64,000 bases of DNA. Source: Pseudonocardia sp. SCN 73-27 (GTDB taxonomy: Bacteria > Actinomycetota > Actinomycetes > Mycobacteriales > Pseudonocardiaceae). Position numbers and translations under genes: made by a program. The DNA lies in contig MEGH01000001.1 in assembly GCA_001725415.1 (NCBI GenBank), positions 62,001 through 126,000 of the forward strand. Direction: 5' to 3'. The notes beneath the pieces were generated by a model, which worked only from the letters and a program-made list of their open reading frames with translations, was not told the DNA's origin and made no database searches. This document shows, in pieces, positions 25,501 to 34,493 of the stretch; position 1 is the stretch's first letter, and the number at the start of each line of letters is the position of its first letter.

Positions 25501-27034
25501 TCACGTCGCGGACCCTGGGCCGCTCGGGTGCGGTGCCGGGCCAGTCGGGGTCGTCGGGCCCTCCTGTGCGGACGGGGTCGTCGCCGGGCCGGAGCACGCT
25601 GCGCACGACGAGGACGCAGAGCAGGACGACCATGGCGTCGCGTAGCAGGACCGCGCCGAGGAAGTAGTCGGGCGGGAGGCCCTTCTTCTCGGGGGTCAGG
25701 TAGTAGAACATTCGCGGCACCCACACGGCGGCGTCGATGAACATCCAGGCGAGCAGCAGCCGCCAGCGTGGCAGGGCGAGCACGGCGAGCGGTACGAGCC
25801 ACAGCGAGTACTGCGGGCTCCACACCTTGTTGACCAGCAGGAACGACGCGATCACGAGGAACGCGAGCGACGCGAGCCGTGGTGGTCGGGGGGCCTTGAG
25901 CGCGAGGACGACGACGCCGATGCAGGCGAGCGCGAAGAGGGTGAGGGTGACGGTGTTGAGGATGGCGGGGGTCTGGCCGGAGGCGAGGTCGCCGTCGAAG
26001 CCTGCCCAGCCGGTGAAGTAGCTGAGCGCGTAGTAGAGGGAGTCGGGGTCGGCGGGGCGGGTCTGGTTGAGCCGGAAGAACTCCCACCAGCCGGGTGTCC
26101 ACATGAGGGCGACGGGCAGGTTGATGGCCGCCCATGCGACGACGGCGCCGACGATGGTGCGCACGGCGAGGGTGAGGCCGCCGGTGTCGCGGCGGCGCCA
26201 GCCGACGAGCAGGACCGGTAGCAGCAGCATCAGCGGGTAGAGCTTGGCGGCGCCGCCGATGCCGATGAGCAGGCCCGCGAGCCAGGGTCGGCGTCGGGCG
26301 AGGGCGAGCAGGCCTGCGGTCGCGAAGGCGACGGCGAGGGCGTCGAAGTTCGTGAAGAGGTGGACGAGGACGAGCGGGGAGAGCGCGACCATCGTCGCGT
26401 CCCATGGCCGGGAGGGCCGCAGCCGGCACACCGCCCAGGCGACGACGAGCCATGACAGCGCGAGCCACCCGGCGGAGAAGTCGAAGTAGACGACGACGGG
26501 CAGCGCCACGGGCAGCGGGGTGTGCGCGGCGAGGGCGAGCCAGCCGTCGGTGAGGCGGGCGTTGAACCACTGGAAGAACCCGGTGACGACGGGGTATTCC
26601 ATGTAGCGCAGCTGTTCCTGCGGGGTGCCGGGCTGTTCGAGCCAGGCGTCGCGGTAGGGCAGTGCGCCGCGGTCGAGGCCTTCGAGCCCGTAGAGCGGGA
26701 CGGTGTCGGAATAGCACATGGCGACGTACTGGCGGTCGTTGCGCCAGTCGAGCGCGAGGGATCCGTCGCCGGTCGCGTACTGCTGCAGGCAGGGCGACTT
26801 GCCGAGCCAGCTGAGTGCCATGACGGCGACGGCGAAGAGCAGGACGACGCGAAGGGGTGTCCAGAACCTGTTGCGGCCGACGGTGGCGTGCCGCCCGAGG
26901 GGGCCGCCGACGATCCTGCTCGCGGCGGTCGCCATGGGCTCGGTCCAGCTGGGGACGACGCGCGGTGGGGGCGCGTCGCCGGGCGTGCCGCGGACGGTTC
27001 TCGTCCGGCCGCGGTCGCCTGTCGTGCGCGTCAC
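25436..27034 (-). CDS. GT87/DUF2029-type membrane glycosyltransferase
   Basis: The 532-residue protein has an N-terminal cytoplasmic stretch of about 60 residues, then about ten membrane helices with GT87-like segments ([72 protein letters not shown]). The position beside the penicillin-binding protein gene parallels Rv0051 next to ponA1 in M. tuberculosis. It may glycosylate an envelope lipid or polymer. Start could be internal (Met34). The 3' end overlaps the DUF3052 gene by 65 bases. Confidence 0.85.
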   Translation of the reverse strand: MTRTTGDRGRTRTVRGTPGDAPPPRVVPSWTEPMATAASRIVGGPLGRHATVGRNRFWTPLRVVLLFAVAVMALSWLGKSPCLQQYATGDGSLALDWRNDRQYVAMCYSDTVPLYGLEGLDRGALPYRDAWLEQPGTPQEQLRYMEYPVVTGFFQWFNARLTDGWLALAAHTPLPVALPVVVYFDFSAGWLALSWLVVAWAVCRLRPSRPWDATMVALSPLVLVHLFTNFDALAVAFATAGLLALARRRPWLAGLLIGIGGAAKLYPLMLLLPVLLVGWRRRDTGGLTLAVRTIVGAVVAWAAINLPVALMWTPGWWEFFRLNQTRPADPDSLYYALSYFTGWAGFDGDLASGQTPAILNTVTLTLFALACIGVVVLALKAPRPPRLASLAFLVIASFLLVNKVWSPQYSLWLVPLAVLALPRWRLLLAWMFIDAAVWVPRMFYYLTPEKKGLPPDYFLGAVLLRDAMVVLLCVLVVRSVLRPGDDPVRTGGPDDPDWPGTAPERPRVRDVITAPVVAPASDPTTSRRSRTP

Positions 27035-27058
27035 TCGTCGAACGGTATCCGGGCGGCG

Positions 27059-29560
27059 TCAGTCGCCGCCGTTCCCCCCGCCGTTCCCCCCGCCGCCGTC
27101 GTTGCCACCACCGCCGTCGTTGCCACCACCGCCGTTGCCGCCGCCGTTGCCGCCGCCGTTGCCACCGCCGCCGTTACCGCCGCCACCGCCGTTGCCGTTC
27201 CCGTTGCCGCCGCCGCCACGACGTCCGTTGTCACCGCCCTGGCCGTCACCGCCGTAGTAGTCCTGGTAGTCGTTGCCGGCGGTGGGCTCGGTCGTCGTGA
27301 CCTCGGAGTAGGGCGGCGTGCCGATCGGCACGAACTTGGAGAACTGCTCGACGGGCGTGCCCTTGAGCGCGGCGTTCATGTACTGCTGCCAGATCGAGCC
27401 GGGCAGCATGCGGCCGTAGATGGGGCGGCCGGCCGAGTTCTTGATCGGCGAGTTGTCGTCGGTGCCGACCCAGACGGCGGTCGAGATCGACGGCGTGTAC
27501 CCGACGGTCCAGGCGTCGTTGTTCTGGCCGGCGACCGAGCTCTGGACCGTACCGGTCTTCGCCGCGACCGGGCGGCCGCCGGCGAGCGGGATCGACGACG
27601 ACGACGCGACGTCGGTCATGGACTCGGTGACGTTGCGGGCGACCTGCTGGGGGAACGCGTTCTGGCCCTGGACGGCACCGACGTCGAACAGGACGCGGCC
27701 GTCGGACGCCGTGACCTTGCTGATCAGGTACGGGTCGTGGCGGACGCCGTCGGCGGCGAACGTGGCGAACGCGGCCGCCATGTCCATCGGATGGACCTCC
27801 TTGTCGCCCAGGGAGATACCACCGGTGGGGTTGGGCAGGAGGTCGGCCGGGATGCCGGCCTGGTGGGCGGCGTCGGCGACCTTGGCCGGGCCCATGGCGA
27901 CGGCGATCTGGTAGAAGACGGTGTTGATCGACTGCGTCATCGCCGTCTTCACGGTGCAGTTCCCGCAGCTCACGCCCTCGGAGTTGGACACCTTGGTGCC
28001 GGCGATGGTCATCGGCGACGAGCCGTCGTAGGTCGACCCCAGGCCGACGGGGTTCGGCAGCTGCAGGGCTGCGGCGAGCACGAACGGCTTGAACGACGAT
28101 CCCGGCTGCTTGAGCACGCTGGCGTAGTCGAGGCCGACGCCGTTGTCGCCGCCGTAGTAGGCGAGGACCGCGCCGGTCTTCGGGTCGACCGACACGAGTG
28201 CCGTGCGCAGGTTGGCGGGCTGGCCCTTCATGACCTTCTGCGCCGCGTCGACAGCCGCCTGCTGCTTCTCGGGGTCGATGGTCGTGGTGATGGTGAGGCC
28301 CTCGGTGTTGATCTCCGTGTCGGAGATGCCGCGGGCCTCGAGCTCGGAGCGGACGAGGTTGTAGATGTGGCCGCGGCTGTCGCCGGGGATACCGCCGCCG
28401 GTGGGGGCGGGCTGCTTCCACTCGGGGAACTTCTGCGCGGCCCGGTCGGCGGGGGAGAGCCAGCCCTGGCCGACCATGCCGTCGAGGACGAAGTTCCAGC
28501 GCTCGAGCGTCTTGTCGGGCGTCTTGGCCGGGTCCCAGCGTGACGGCGACTGGATCATGCCGGCGAGCATCGCGCCCTCGGACACCGTGAGGTCGGAGAC
28601 GTTCTTGCCGAAGTAGGCCTGGCTGGCGGCCTGGACGCCGTAGGCGCCGCGGCCGAGGTAGATGGCGTTGAGGTAGTTCTCCAGGATCTGGTCCTTGGAC
28701 ATCTCCTTGGAGACCTTCGCCGCGAGGACCACCTCCTTGTACTTGCGCCACAAGGAGAACTCGTCCTGGCCGGTGGTCACCTTGATGTACTGCTGGGTGA
28801 TCGTCGAGCCACCACCGACGCCGCCGGTGAGCTGGTTCCAGACCGCCCGCATGATGCCGGTGACGTCGAAGCCGAAGTTGGTGTAGAAGGTGCGGTCCTC
28901 GGCGGACAGCACGGCCTGGCGGACGTGCTCGGGCACCTTGTCGAGGGTGACGTTGGTGCGGTTGACGTTGTCGGGCCGCACGGTGGCCAGCGGGGCGCCG
29001 TCGGCGTAGGTGAACGTCGCGACCTGGGTGATCTTGGCGTCGTCGGCTGTGGGCACCTGGAACACGAGCCAGCCGATGACGAACGCGAGGATCGGGCCGA
29101 GGATGAACACGCCCGCGGCCACGTAGATCACCCGGCGGATGCGGCGCCACCTGCGCTTCTTGGCGGCCTCGGGGGTCAGCGGCGGCTCGTCGCCACCGCC
29201 GCCGCCGCGGCCGGGACCTCCGGGGTCGCGCGGGCCGCCGGGGCCCCCGGGCCCGCCGGGGCCGGAGCGGGCTCGGGCGGCCTGGGGGCGCGGGGTGACT
29301 GTGGTGCGGGCCTGCGGGTCGACGCGTGGCGGCATCGGCTCGGCGCGGGGGGCGTCGTCGTGGGTGAGCAGCGGGACGTCGCGGTTGACCGGCGGGACGA
29401 CGGCGCGGCCTGGCGGCGGGGCGGCGGGCCCGGGGTGCGGACCGCCGTGACCGGGGGGCGGGCCCATGGGCCGGGGCGGGCGCGGGGGCGGACCGCCTGC
29501 GGGGCGGGCCGGGCCGGGGCGCCGGGCCGGGTCGAATCGGGGATCGCGCTGGTCAGTCAC
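27059..29560 (-). CDS. ponA: Class A penicillin-binding protein (PonA1-like)
   Basis: The 833-residue bifunctional enzyme polymerises and cross-links peptidoglycan. Order: Pro/Gly-rich cytoplasmic N-terminus (about 1-135), membrane helix (144-165), GT51 glycosyltransferase with catalytic Glu221 in SAEDRTFYTNFGFD and the GGSTITQQYIK motif, then the transpeptidase with Ser488-x-x-Lys491, Ser544-Ile-Asn546 and Lys668-Thr-Gly670. The C-terminus is a long Gly/Asn-rich low-complexity tail. The GTG at 29560 has GGAG seven bases upstream. It lies just before the GT87-like gene, as in mycobacteria. Confidence 0.95.
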   Translation of the reverse strand: MTDQRDPRFDPARRPGPARPAGGPPPRPPRPMGPPPGHGGPHPGPAAPPPGRAVVPPVNRDVPLLTHDDAPRAEPMPPRVDPQARTTVTPRPQAARARSGPGGPGGPGGPRDPGGPGRGGGGGDEPPLTPEAAKKRRWRRIRRVIYVAAGVFILGPILAFVIGWLVFQVPTADDAKITQVATFTYADGAPLATVRPDNVNRTNVTLDKVPEHVRQAVLSAEDRTFYTNFGFDVTGIMRAVWNQLTGGVGGGSTITQQYIKVTTGQDEFSLWRKYKEVVLAAKVSKEMSKDQILENYLNAIYLGRGAYGVQAASQAYFGKNVSDLTVSEGAMLAGMIQSPSRWDPAKTPDKTLERWNFVLDGMVGQGWLSPADRAAQKFPEWKQPAPTGGGIPGDSRGHIYNLVRSELEARGISDTEINTEGLTITTTIDPEKQQAAVDAAQKVMKGQPANLRTALVSVDPKTGAVLAYYGGDNGVGLDYASVLKQPGSSFKPFVLAAALQLPNPVGLGSTYDGSSPMTIAGTKVSNSEGVSCGNCTVKTAMTQSINTVFYQIAVAMGPAKVADAAHQAGIPADLLPNPTGGISLGDKEVHPMDMAAAFATFAADGVRHDPYLISKVTASDGRVLFDVGAVQGQNAFPQQVARNVTESMTDVASSSSIPLAGGRPVAAKTGTVQSSVAGQNNDAWTVGYTPSISTAVWVGTDDNSPIKNSAGRPIYGRMLPGSIWQQYMNAALKGTPVEQFSKFVPIGTPPYSEVTTTEPTAGNDYQDYYGGDGQGGDNGRRGGGGNGNGNGGGGGNGGGGNGGGNGGGNGGGGNDGGGGNDGGGGNGGGNGGD

Positions 29561-29842
29561 CGAAAGGCTCCGTGGTCGGTCGTCGTCCGGCCCCGTCCGT
29601 GCGGGTCCCGCAGACGGCGGGCCGTCCTCGGGGTGGCCCCCGTCGCGCGCCACCCGGGGAGCTGGTGGCGTGCGGACCGATCAGTTCGTCTCATGCGGTT
29701 CTTCGACTCCGCTCATTCCACGACCGGCGGCCGGCGACGCGGGGACCGGGCTGGGGGCCCGGCTCGTGCCGGTACGGCGGCCGTGGACTCGGGGCAACGG
29801 CGCTCGGGGCAACGGCGGTCGGTGGCGCATCGGCGTGGGCTG

Positions 29843-30247
29843 TCATTCCCCCGCCGACCGTCGCCGGGCGGGCGGCCCGCTGCGGCCTCCCGTACCCAGG
29901 ACGTACGACTGGACGAGATGGTTCCAGCTGCAGGTCCGGCAGACCTCGACGACGTACACCGAGAACTCGTTGTACAGCGTCTCGAGGCGTTCGAGCTCCT
30001 CGGGCTTACGGGCCGATCCGGCAGCGTGCTTGAGCTCTTCGCCGAAGATCCAGGAGACGAGGGTGAGACGTTCCTTGCGGCAGACCGGGCAGGAGACGTC
30101 GCTGGGCTGCCCGTGGAAACGGGCGGCGCGCAGCAGGTAGGGGCTCGCGTCGCAGACCTCGGCGACCCCGGTCCTACCGGAGTGGACGTCGGCGAGCAGC
30201 GCCCGGCGCTGCAGCGCGAAGTCGACGACCTGTCGCTGGGTCAGCAC
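29843..30247 (-). CDS. DUF5318 family zinc-ribbon-like protein (Rv0049-like)
   Basis: The 134-residue protein matches the actinobacterial DUF5318 family: RQVVDFALQRRALLADVHSGRTGVAEVCDASPYLLRAARFHG, then CPVCRKERLTLVSWIFGEEL and CRTCSWNHLVQSYVLG. The two CxxC pairs suggest a zinc site. Function is unknown. The GTG at 30247 is chosen because TACCCT lies six bases before it and the length then matches relatives; the ATG at 30271 is possible. Neighbours are ponA and padR/ino1, as in M. tuberculosis. Confidence 0.85.
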   Translation of the reverse strand: MLTQRQVVDFALQRRALLADVHSGRTGVAEVCDASPYLLRAARFHGQPSDVSCPVCRKERLTLVSWIFGEELKHAAGSARKPEELERLETLYNEFSVYVVEVCRTCSWNHLVQSYVLGTGGRSGPPARRRSAGE

Positions 30248-30253
30248 CCGACC

Positions 30254-30259
30254 AGGGTA
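30254..30259 (-). promoter_or_regulatory. -10-like hexamer for leaderless DUF5318 gene
   Basis: On the minus strand TACCCT lies six bases before the GTG at 30247. Confidence 0.45.
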
Positions 30260-30349
30260 CGCGCGGACCATGACGGTCCCGATCCACCGTCCCCCGGGGC
30301 ACCTCGTCGGCGAGTGACGAGGCTCTCGGGGTCGAGCGAAGATGTATCG

Positions 30350-30366
30350 GACCGATATAGTCGGTC
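30350..30366. promoter_or_regulatory. Operator-like inverted repeat before padR
   Basis: GACCGATATAGTCGGTC is a perfect 6-bp inverted repeat around TATAG. The centre contains TATAGT, a good -10 hexamer, and the site lies about 57 bases before the padR start. Binding by PadR itself would block transcription of padR and probably ino1. Confidence 0.55.
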
Positions 30367-30422
30367 GAGAGGTCCCCGTCGGTCGCGGGGGCCCGGGCAC
30401 GCACCGAGGGAGGGATGTCGCC

Positions 30423-31007
30423 GTGCTGGAGCTGGCGATCCTCGGGCTGCTGAACGAGGCCTCCATGCACGGGTACGAGCTGCGCAAGCAGATCGGCCTA
30501 CGTCTCGGCGGGTTCCGCGCCTTCTCCTACGGGTCGCTCTACCCGGCGCTGCGTCGACTGACCCGCGCAGGGCTGATCGTCGAGGACGTCGACCAGCCCG
30601 TTCCCGAGACCACGTCCGGTACCTGGTCGCGGCGCAGCCGCAAGGTCTACCGGATCACCGCCGAGGGCAAGGAACGCTTCGCCGACCTGCTCGCCGACGC
30701 CGGCCCCCAGGCGTGGGACGACGAGACGTTCGGTGTGCATCTCGCGTTCTTCTCGCGGACCCCGGCCGAGACGAGGATGCGCATCCTCGAAGGTCGCAGG
30801 CGTGCCGTCGAGGAACGGCGCGAGGGGATCCGGGCGGCCCTCGGCCGGGCGGGGGAACAGATCGACCGCTACACCCGTGAGCTGCACCAGCTCGGCCTCG
30901 ACAGCACCGACCGCGAGGTCCGCTGGCTCAACGAGCTGATCAGCCGCGAACAGGCGGAACAACGACAGGATCCTCCGGCGACGCAGCCGGATACACCAGA
31001 CAGATGA
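30423..31007 (+). CDS. PadR-family transcriptional regulator
   Basis: The 194-residue protein has a PadR winged helix at the N-terminus ([24 protein letters not shown]...[20 protein letters not shown], then [18 protein letters not shown]) and a C-terminal helical dimerisation region (about 105-180). It is placed directly before ino1, 14 bases away, like Rv0047c beside Rv0046c, so control of inositol synthesis is likely. The GTG at 30423 is preceded by GGAGG about ten bases upstream. A palindrome overlapping its -10 region suggests autoregulation. Confidence 0.9.
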   Translation: MLELAILGLLNEASMHGYELRKQIGLRLGGFRAFSYGSLYPALRRLTRAGLIVEDVDQPVPETTSGTWSRRSRKVYRITAEGKERFADLLADAGPQAWDDETFGVHLAFFSRTPAETRMRILEGRRRAVEERREGIRAALGRAGEQIDRYTRELHQLGLDSTDREVRWLNELISREQAEQRQDPPATQPDTPDR

Positions 31008-31021
31008 AGGAGGAGGCGGCC

Positions 31022-32101
31022 ATGAGCCAGGTGCGTGTCGCCGTCGTCGGCGTCGGCAACTGTGCGGCGTCGCTGGTCCAGGGTGTCCAGTACTACGCGG
31101 ATGCCGACCCGACGACCCGGGTGCCGGGTCTGATGCACGTCGACTTCGGCGGTTACCACGTCCGCGACGTCACGTTCGTTGCCGCGTTCGACGTGGATGC
31201 CAAGAAGGTCGGGCGCGACCTCTCGGAGGCGATCTTCGCCAGCGAGAACAACACCATCAAGATCGCCGACGTCCCGCCGCTCGACGTCCCCGTCCAGCGT
31301 GGGCACACGCTCGACGGCCTGGGTCGTTTCTACCGGGAGACGATCACCGAGTCCGACGAGGAGCCGGTGGACGTCGCGCAGGTGCTGCGCGACACCGAGG
31401 CCGACGTGCTGGTCTGCTACCTGCCGGTGGGCAGCGAGGCGGCGGCCCGCTTCTACGCGCAGTGCGCGATCGACGCCGGTGTCGCGTTCGTCAACGCGCT
31501 GCCAGTGTTCATCGCCTCGGATCCGGTGTGGGCCGAGAAGTTCCGTTCGGCCGGCGTGCCGATCGTGGGTGACGACATCAAGTCGCAGGTCGGCGCCACG
31601 ATCACGCACCGCGTGCTCGCCAAGCTGTTCGAGGATCGTGGCGTCCAGCTCGACCGCACGATGCAGCTCAACGTCGGCGGCAACATGGACTTCCTCAACA
31701 TGAAGGAGCTCGAGCGCCTGGAGAGCAAGAAGGTCTCCAAGACGCAGTCGGTGACGTCGCAGGTCGACCGCGACATGGGCAAGGACAACGTGCACATCGG
31801 CCCGTCGGATTACGTGGCGTGGCTCGACGACCGCAAGTGGGCCTACGTCCGGCTCGAGGGCCGGGCGTTCGGCGACGTGCCGCTGAACCTGGAGTACAAG
31901 CTCGAGGTGTGGGACTCGCCGAACTCGGCGGGCATCATCATCGACGCGGTGCGTGCCGCGAAGATCGCCAAGGACCGCGGTGTCGGTGGTCCGATCCTGT
32001 CGGCGTCGAGCTACTTCATGAAGTCGCCGCCCGAGCAGTACGGCGACGACGTGGCGCGTGACGCCGTCGAGTCGTTCATCCGGGGCGAGCGCCAGGACTG
32101 A
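31022..32101 (+). CDS. ino1: myo-Inositol-1-phosphate synthase
   Basis: The 359-residue protein converts glucose 6-phosphate to inositol 1-phosphate with NAD, the first step to phosphatidylinositol, PIMs and mycothiol. The NAD-binding loop [13 protein letters not shown] is at about 8-20; other conserved segments are [39 protein letters not shown], and [18 protein letters not shown]. The ATG at 31022 has AGGAGGAGG shortly before it. A strong terminator follows. Confidence 0.96.
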   Translation: MSQVRVAVVGVGNCAASLVQGVQYYADADPTTRVPGLMHVDFGGYHVRDVTFVAAFDVDAKKVGRDLSEAIFASENNTIKIADVPPLDVPVQRGHTLDGLGRFYRETITESDEEPVDVAQVLRDTEADVLVCYLPVGSEAAARFYAQCAIDAGVAFVNALPVFIASDPVWAEKFRSAGVPIVGDDIKSQVGATITHRVLAKLFEDRGVQLDRTMQLNVGGNMDFLNMKELERLESKKVSKTQSVTSQVDRDMGKDNVHIGPSDYVAWLDDRKWAYVRLEGRAFGDVPLNLEYKLEVWDSPNSAGIIIDAVRAAKIAKDRGVGGPILSASSYFMKSPPEQYGDDVARDAVESFIRGERQD

Positions 32102-32122
32102 CGTCCGGCCCGTTCCCGACAC

Positions 32123-32158
32123 AGAGGCCCTGCTCCGCATCGGCGGAGCAGGGCCTCT
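32123..32158 (+). terminator. Rho-independent terminator of ino1
   Basis: AGAGGCCCTGCTCCGC (32123-32138) pairs exactly with 32143-32158 around a four-base loop and is followed by TTT. This is one of the few classical terminators with T residues in the window. Confidence 0.88.
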
Positions 32159-32618
32159 TTCGTATGCGGTTGCGGTGTTTCCGAAGCGGAAATGTTTCCG
32201 ATCCTTCCGGACCGCAATTTTTATCACCCGTCCGATGCAATAACGGGACGATAACTCACTCGACTGTGACCGGTCACACCCGAGCGCCGGGTTTTCGATC
32301 CGTGACGCCATGGAATTACGCCGACGGGATTCGGCTGATCGGGTTCCTTTCCGTGACAACCATCACCTGAATACGCGCCATTGTTTGAGATTTGCGTCAT
32401 GGTGATTCATCGAAATCTGTTCGTAATTTGGGCTACGGCCCTGCACGACCAAGGCTCACCCGGAGCTGCGGAGTGTGGGGTCATCGTCCGGACCACGAAC
32501 CGGGCACGGACCGTCCGACCCCCCAGGACGACGGCGACCGGCCCGGTTCCCCGCTCCCCGCACTCCCGGCGTGCGGTCTGCGCGTGTCCGGCGGTGCTAC
32601 CCCCTAAGGAACACCCCC
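32159..32618. other. Less GC-rich intergenic region before the NlpC/P60 gene
   Basis: About 460 bases without a gene. The first 290 are clearly less GC-rich than the surroundings and contain a perfect 14-bp palindrome (32265-32278). The remainder is a long presumed leader. I looked for the cyclic di-AMP riboswitch often found before cell-wall hydrolases and did not find its conserved blocks. Confidence 0.5.
32265..32278. promoter_or_regulatory. Perfect palindrome TGTGACCGGTCACA
   Basis: The arms TGTGA/TCACA are those of CRP/GlxR sites, but the centre is four bases rather than six, so it may belong to another dimeric regulator. It lies 340 bases before the NlpC/P60 start. Further GTGAC copies occur downstream near 32,300 and 32,353. 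Confidence 0.4.
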
Positions 32619-33182
32619 GTGCACACGCACACCCCCCGCTTCCTCACGATCCGGACGGCCGTCGTCGCGGCCACCGCCGCCGCTGCCTCCGCGTTCGCGA
32701 TCCTCCCCGCCGCCACCCCCGCGGCACCCGGAGCGGCCGCCGTCCTCGAGCTCCCCGCCGCCGCCCCCGGCGCCGTCGCCGCACAGCCGGCCGTCGCGGC
32801 GAGCACCCCCGTCGTCGAGACCGCCGTGAAGCCGGCCGCCAGCAGCGCGTCGGTCCTCTCGACCGTCATGAGCAAGCTCGGAGCGCCCTACCGCTACGGC
32901 TCCGCCGGTCCGAGCGCGTTCGACTGCTCCGGCCTCATGTACTGGGCCTTCAAGCAGGCCGGCGTCACCATCCCGCGCACCAGCCGCGCCCAGTCGACCT
33001 TCGGCACCCCGGTCTCGAAGGCCAACCTGCAGCCCGGCGATCTGGTGTTCTTCTACAAGCCGGTCAGCCACGTCGCGATGTACATCGGCAACGGCAACGT
33101 CGTGCACGCCAGCACCTCGGGCCAGCCCGTGAAGATCAGCACCCTGGCGTCGATGCCGTTCTCCGGCGCACGCCGTATCTGA
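32619..33182 (+). CDS. Secreted NlpC/P60 peptidoglycan endopeptidase
   Basis: The 187-residue protein starts with a signal peptide-like segment (TIRTAVVAATAAAASAFAIL), then an Ala/Pro/Val-rich linker to about 80, then an NlpC/P60 domain. The catalytic Cys is in FDCSGLMYWAFKQAG, the His in SHVAMYIGNG and the third residue in VVHAST. Such enzymes cut D-Glu to diaminopimelate bonds in wall peptides. GTG start with AAGGAA nearby. It has no SH3 or LysM module. Confidence 0.88.
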   Translation: MHTHTPRFLTIRTAVVAATAAAASAFAILPAATPAAPGAAAVLELPAAAPGAVAAQPAVAASTPVVETAVKPAASSASVLSTVMSKLGAPYRYGSAGPSAFDCSGLMYWAFKQAGVTIPRTSRAQSTFGTPVSKANLQPGDLVFFYKPVSHVAMYIGNGNVVHASTSGQPVKISTLASMPFSGARRI

Positions 33183-33278
33183 CGGACCACGCTCCCCGCA
33201 CGCGGCCCGGCCAGGCATACCGCCCGGCCGGGCCTGCGCGCGTCTCTTTTCTGGACACCCACGACGATCGAGCGGCGT

Positions 33279-33284
33279 TAGCAT
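33279..33284 (+). promoter_or_regulatory. -10-like hexamer for leaderless UPF0158-MNT gene
   Basis: TAGCAT lies six bases before the ATG at 33291. Confidence 0.45.
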
Positions 33285-33290
33285 CCTGGG

Positions 33291-34037
33291 ATGCTCGACC
33301 CGGACGACGTGGACCTCGCCGAGCTCGGCGCTGCCCGCGACGACCGCACCCCCGGTGTGAGCTGGTGGATCAACCCCGCCGACGGCGCGATCCGGCTCGT
33401 CTCCGACCGTGACGACGAACCCGCCGGCTGGCTGCGCATACCGCCCACCGAGGCCGGCGCCGGATACGGCGACATGAGCGACTTCGTCGAGGCCGTTCAG
33501 CACCGGAGGGCGGCCGAGCTGCTCGACCAGGCCATCAACGGCCGCGGCGCCTTCCGGCGGTTCAAGAACGCGCTGTTCGAGTTCCCCGAGGTCCGCGACG
33601 AGTGGTACCGCTTCCGCGACGCCCGCGCCCGCCGCGGCGCCATCGAGTGGCTGCTCTCCGAGGGGCTGGTCGACGAGGAGGTGGGCCGCCGCGCGCTGGG
33701 CCGCCACCCCGACCCGTCGCCCCGCAACGCCGACGTCCCCGCCGCCGTGGCAGGCGACCTCGCCGACCTGTACGGCTCTCGGCTGCACCGCGTGCTGCTG
33801 TACGGCTCGTGGGCCAGCGGCGAGGGTGGCGTCGAGTCCGACCTGGACCTGCTCGTCGTCCTGGACCGTGTCGACTCCACATGGGACGAGCTGCGTCGCA
33901 TGGACTCCGTCCTGTGGCGACACACCGAACGGTCCGGCCTGACGATCACGGCGTTGCCCGTCGCGGAGTCGGCGATGGGCCGGCCGACCGAGCCGATGCT
34001 CATCCGGGCCAAGTCGGGGTCGGTGCGGATCTCGTGA
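33291..34037 (+). CDS. UPF0158 domain fused to MNT-type nucleotidyltransferase
   Basis: Residues 1 to about 145 match the UPF0158 pattern (GVSWWINPADGAIRLVSD, DMSDFVEAVQHRRAAELLDQAINGRGAFRRFK). Residues about 148-248 form a minimal nucleotidyltransferase with GSWASGEGGVESDLDLLVV: Gly172-Ser173 and the metal-binding Asp184 and Asp186 are intact. MNT proteins of this kind often pair with HEPN proteins, where some act as antitoxins that AMPylate the partner. A HEPN gene overlaps its stop by four bases. The fusion to UPF0158 is unusual to me. A -10-like hexamer precedes the ATG at leaderless spacing. Confidence 0.82.
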   Translation: MLDPDDVDLAELGAARDDRTPGVSWWINPADGAIRLVSDRDDEPAGWLRIPPTEAGAGYGDMSDFVEAVQHRRAAELLDQAINGRGAFRRFKNALFEFPEVRDEWYRFRDARARRGAIEWLLSEGLVDEEVGRRALGRHPDPSPRNADVPAAVAGDLADLYGSRLHRVLLYGSWASGEGGVESDLDLLVVLDRVDSTWDELRRMDSVLWRHTERSGLTITALPVAESAMGRPTEPMLIRAKSGSVRIS

Positions 34038-34468
34038 GTTCCGGGATGGCGCGGGCGCGCGAGGAGATCGACGCCGCGACCTTGTTGCTGGACAACGGGT
34101 TCACGACGCAGGCGCTTTCCCGTGCCTTCCATGCCGCCTACCACGCGGCCGAGACCGCGCTGCTCGTCCTGGGCGAGACCCGCGGCGACTTCCCCGATGT
34201 CGTGTCGGCGTTCGTGCGTCGCGTCGTCCGCGAACGGGCCCTCGACCCGGAGTCGGGGCGGTTGCTGCGCAGCTTGTTCAACCAGTCGTTGCTGGCCGAC
34301 CACGGCTACGAGCCCGTCCCCGCGTCCGAGGCGGGCGCGGCCGTCGCGGCGGCGACGACCGTCGTCGTCGAGGTGGAGAAGTGGCTCGCCGATCCCGGGC
34401 GCAGCGCCGCCCGGCGGGGCGACGCGACGCCGTTGCCCGTGAAACCACCGCGCCGCAGGAGCCGGTGA
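34034..34468 (+). CDS. HEPN-domain protein partner of the MNT gene
   Basis: The 144-residue helical protein has the HEPN signature near the N-terminus (ARAREEIDAATLLLDNGFTTQALSRAFHAAYHAAETALLVLG). It resembles PF05168-type HEPN proteins encoded with MNT nucleotidyltransferases. The RX4HXY motif of HepT toxins is not present; an R-x6-H spacing occurs in SRAFHAAYH but this region is shared by non-nuclease members, so RNase activity is doubtful. GTG start overlaps the upstream stop in GTGA. It converges on leuS. Confidence 0.75.
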   Translation: MSSGMARAREEIDAATLLLDNGFTTQALSRAFHAAYHAAETALLVLGETRGDFPDVVSAFVRRVVRERALDPESGRLLRSLFNQSLLADHGYEPVPASEAGAAVAAATTVVVEVEKWLADPGRSAARRGDATPLPVKPPRRRSR

Positions 34469-34493
34469 CCCCTGCGGCGCTCGTGGGACGGCG

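Noticed and set aside
32159-32618. Cyclic di-AMP (ydaO-type) riboswitch before the NlpC/P60 gene
   Set aside because: Expected from relatives, but the conserved purine-rich and CCGAAYCCG-like blocks are not present.
34034-34468. Calling the HEPN protein a HepT toxin
   Set aside because: The RX4HXY catalytic motif is not present, so toxin activity is not supported by sequence.
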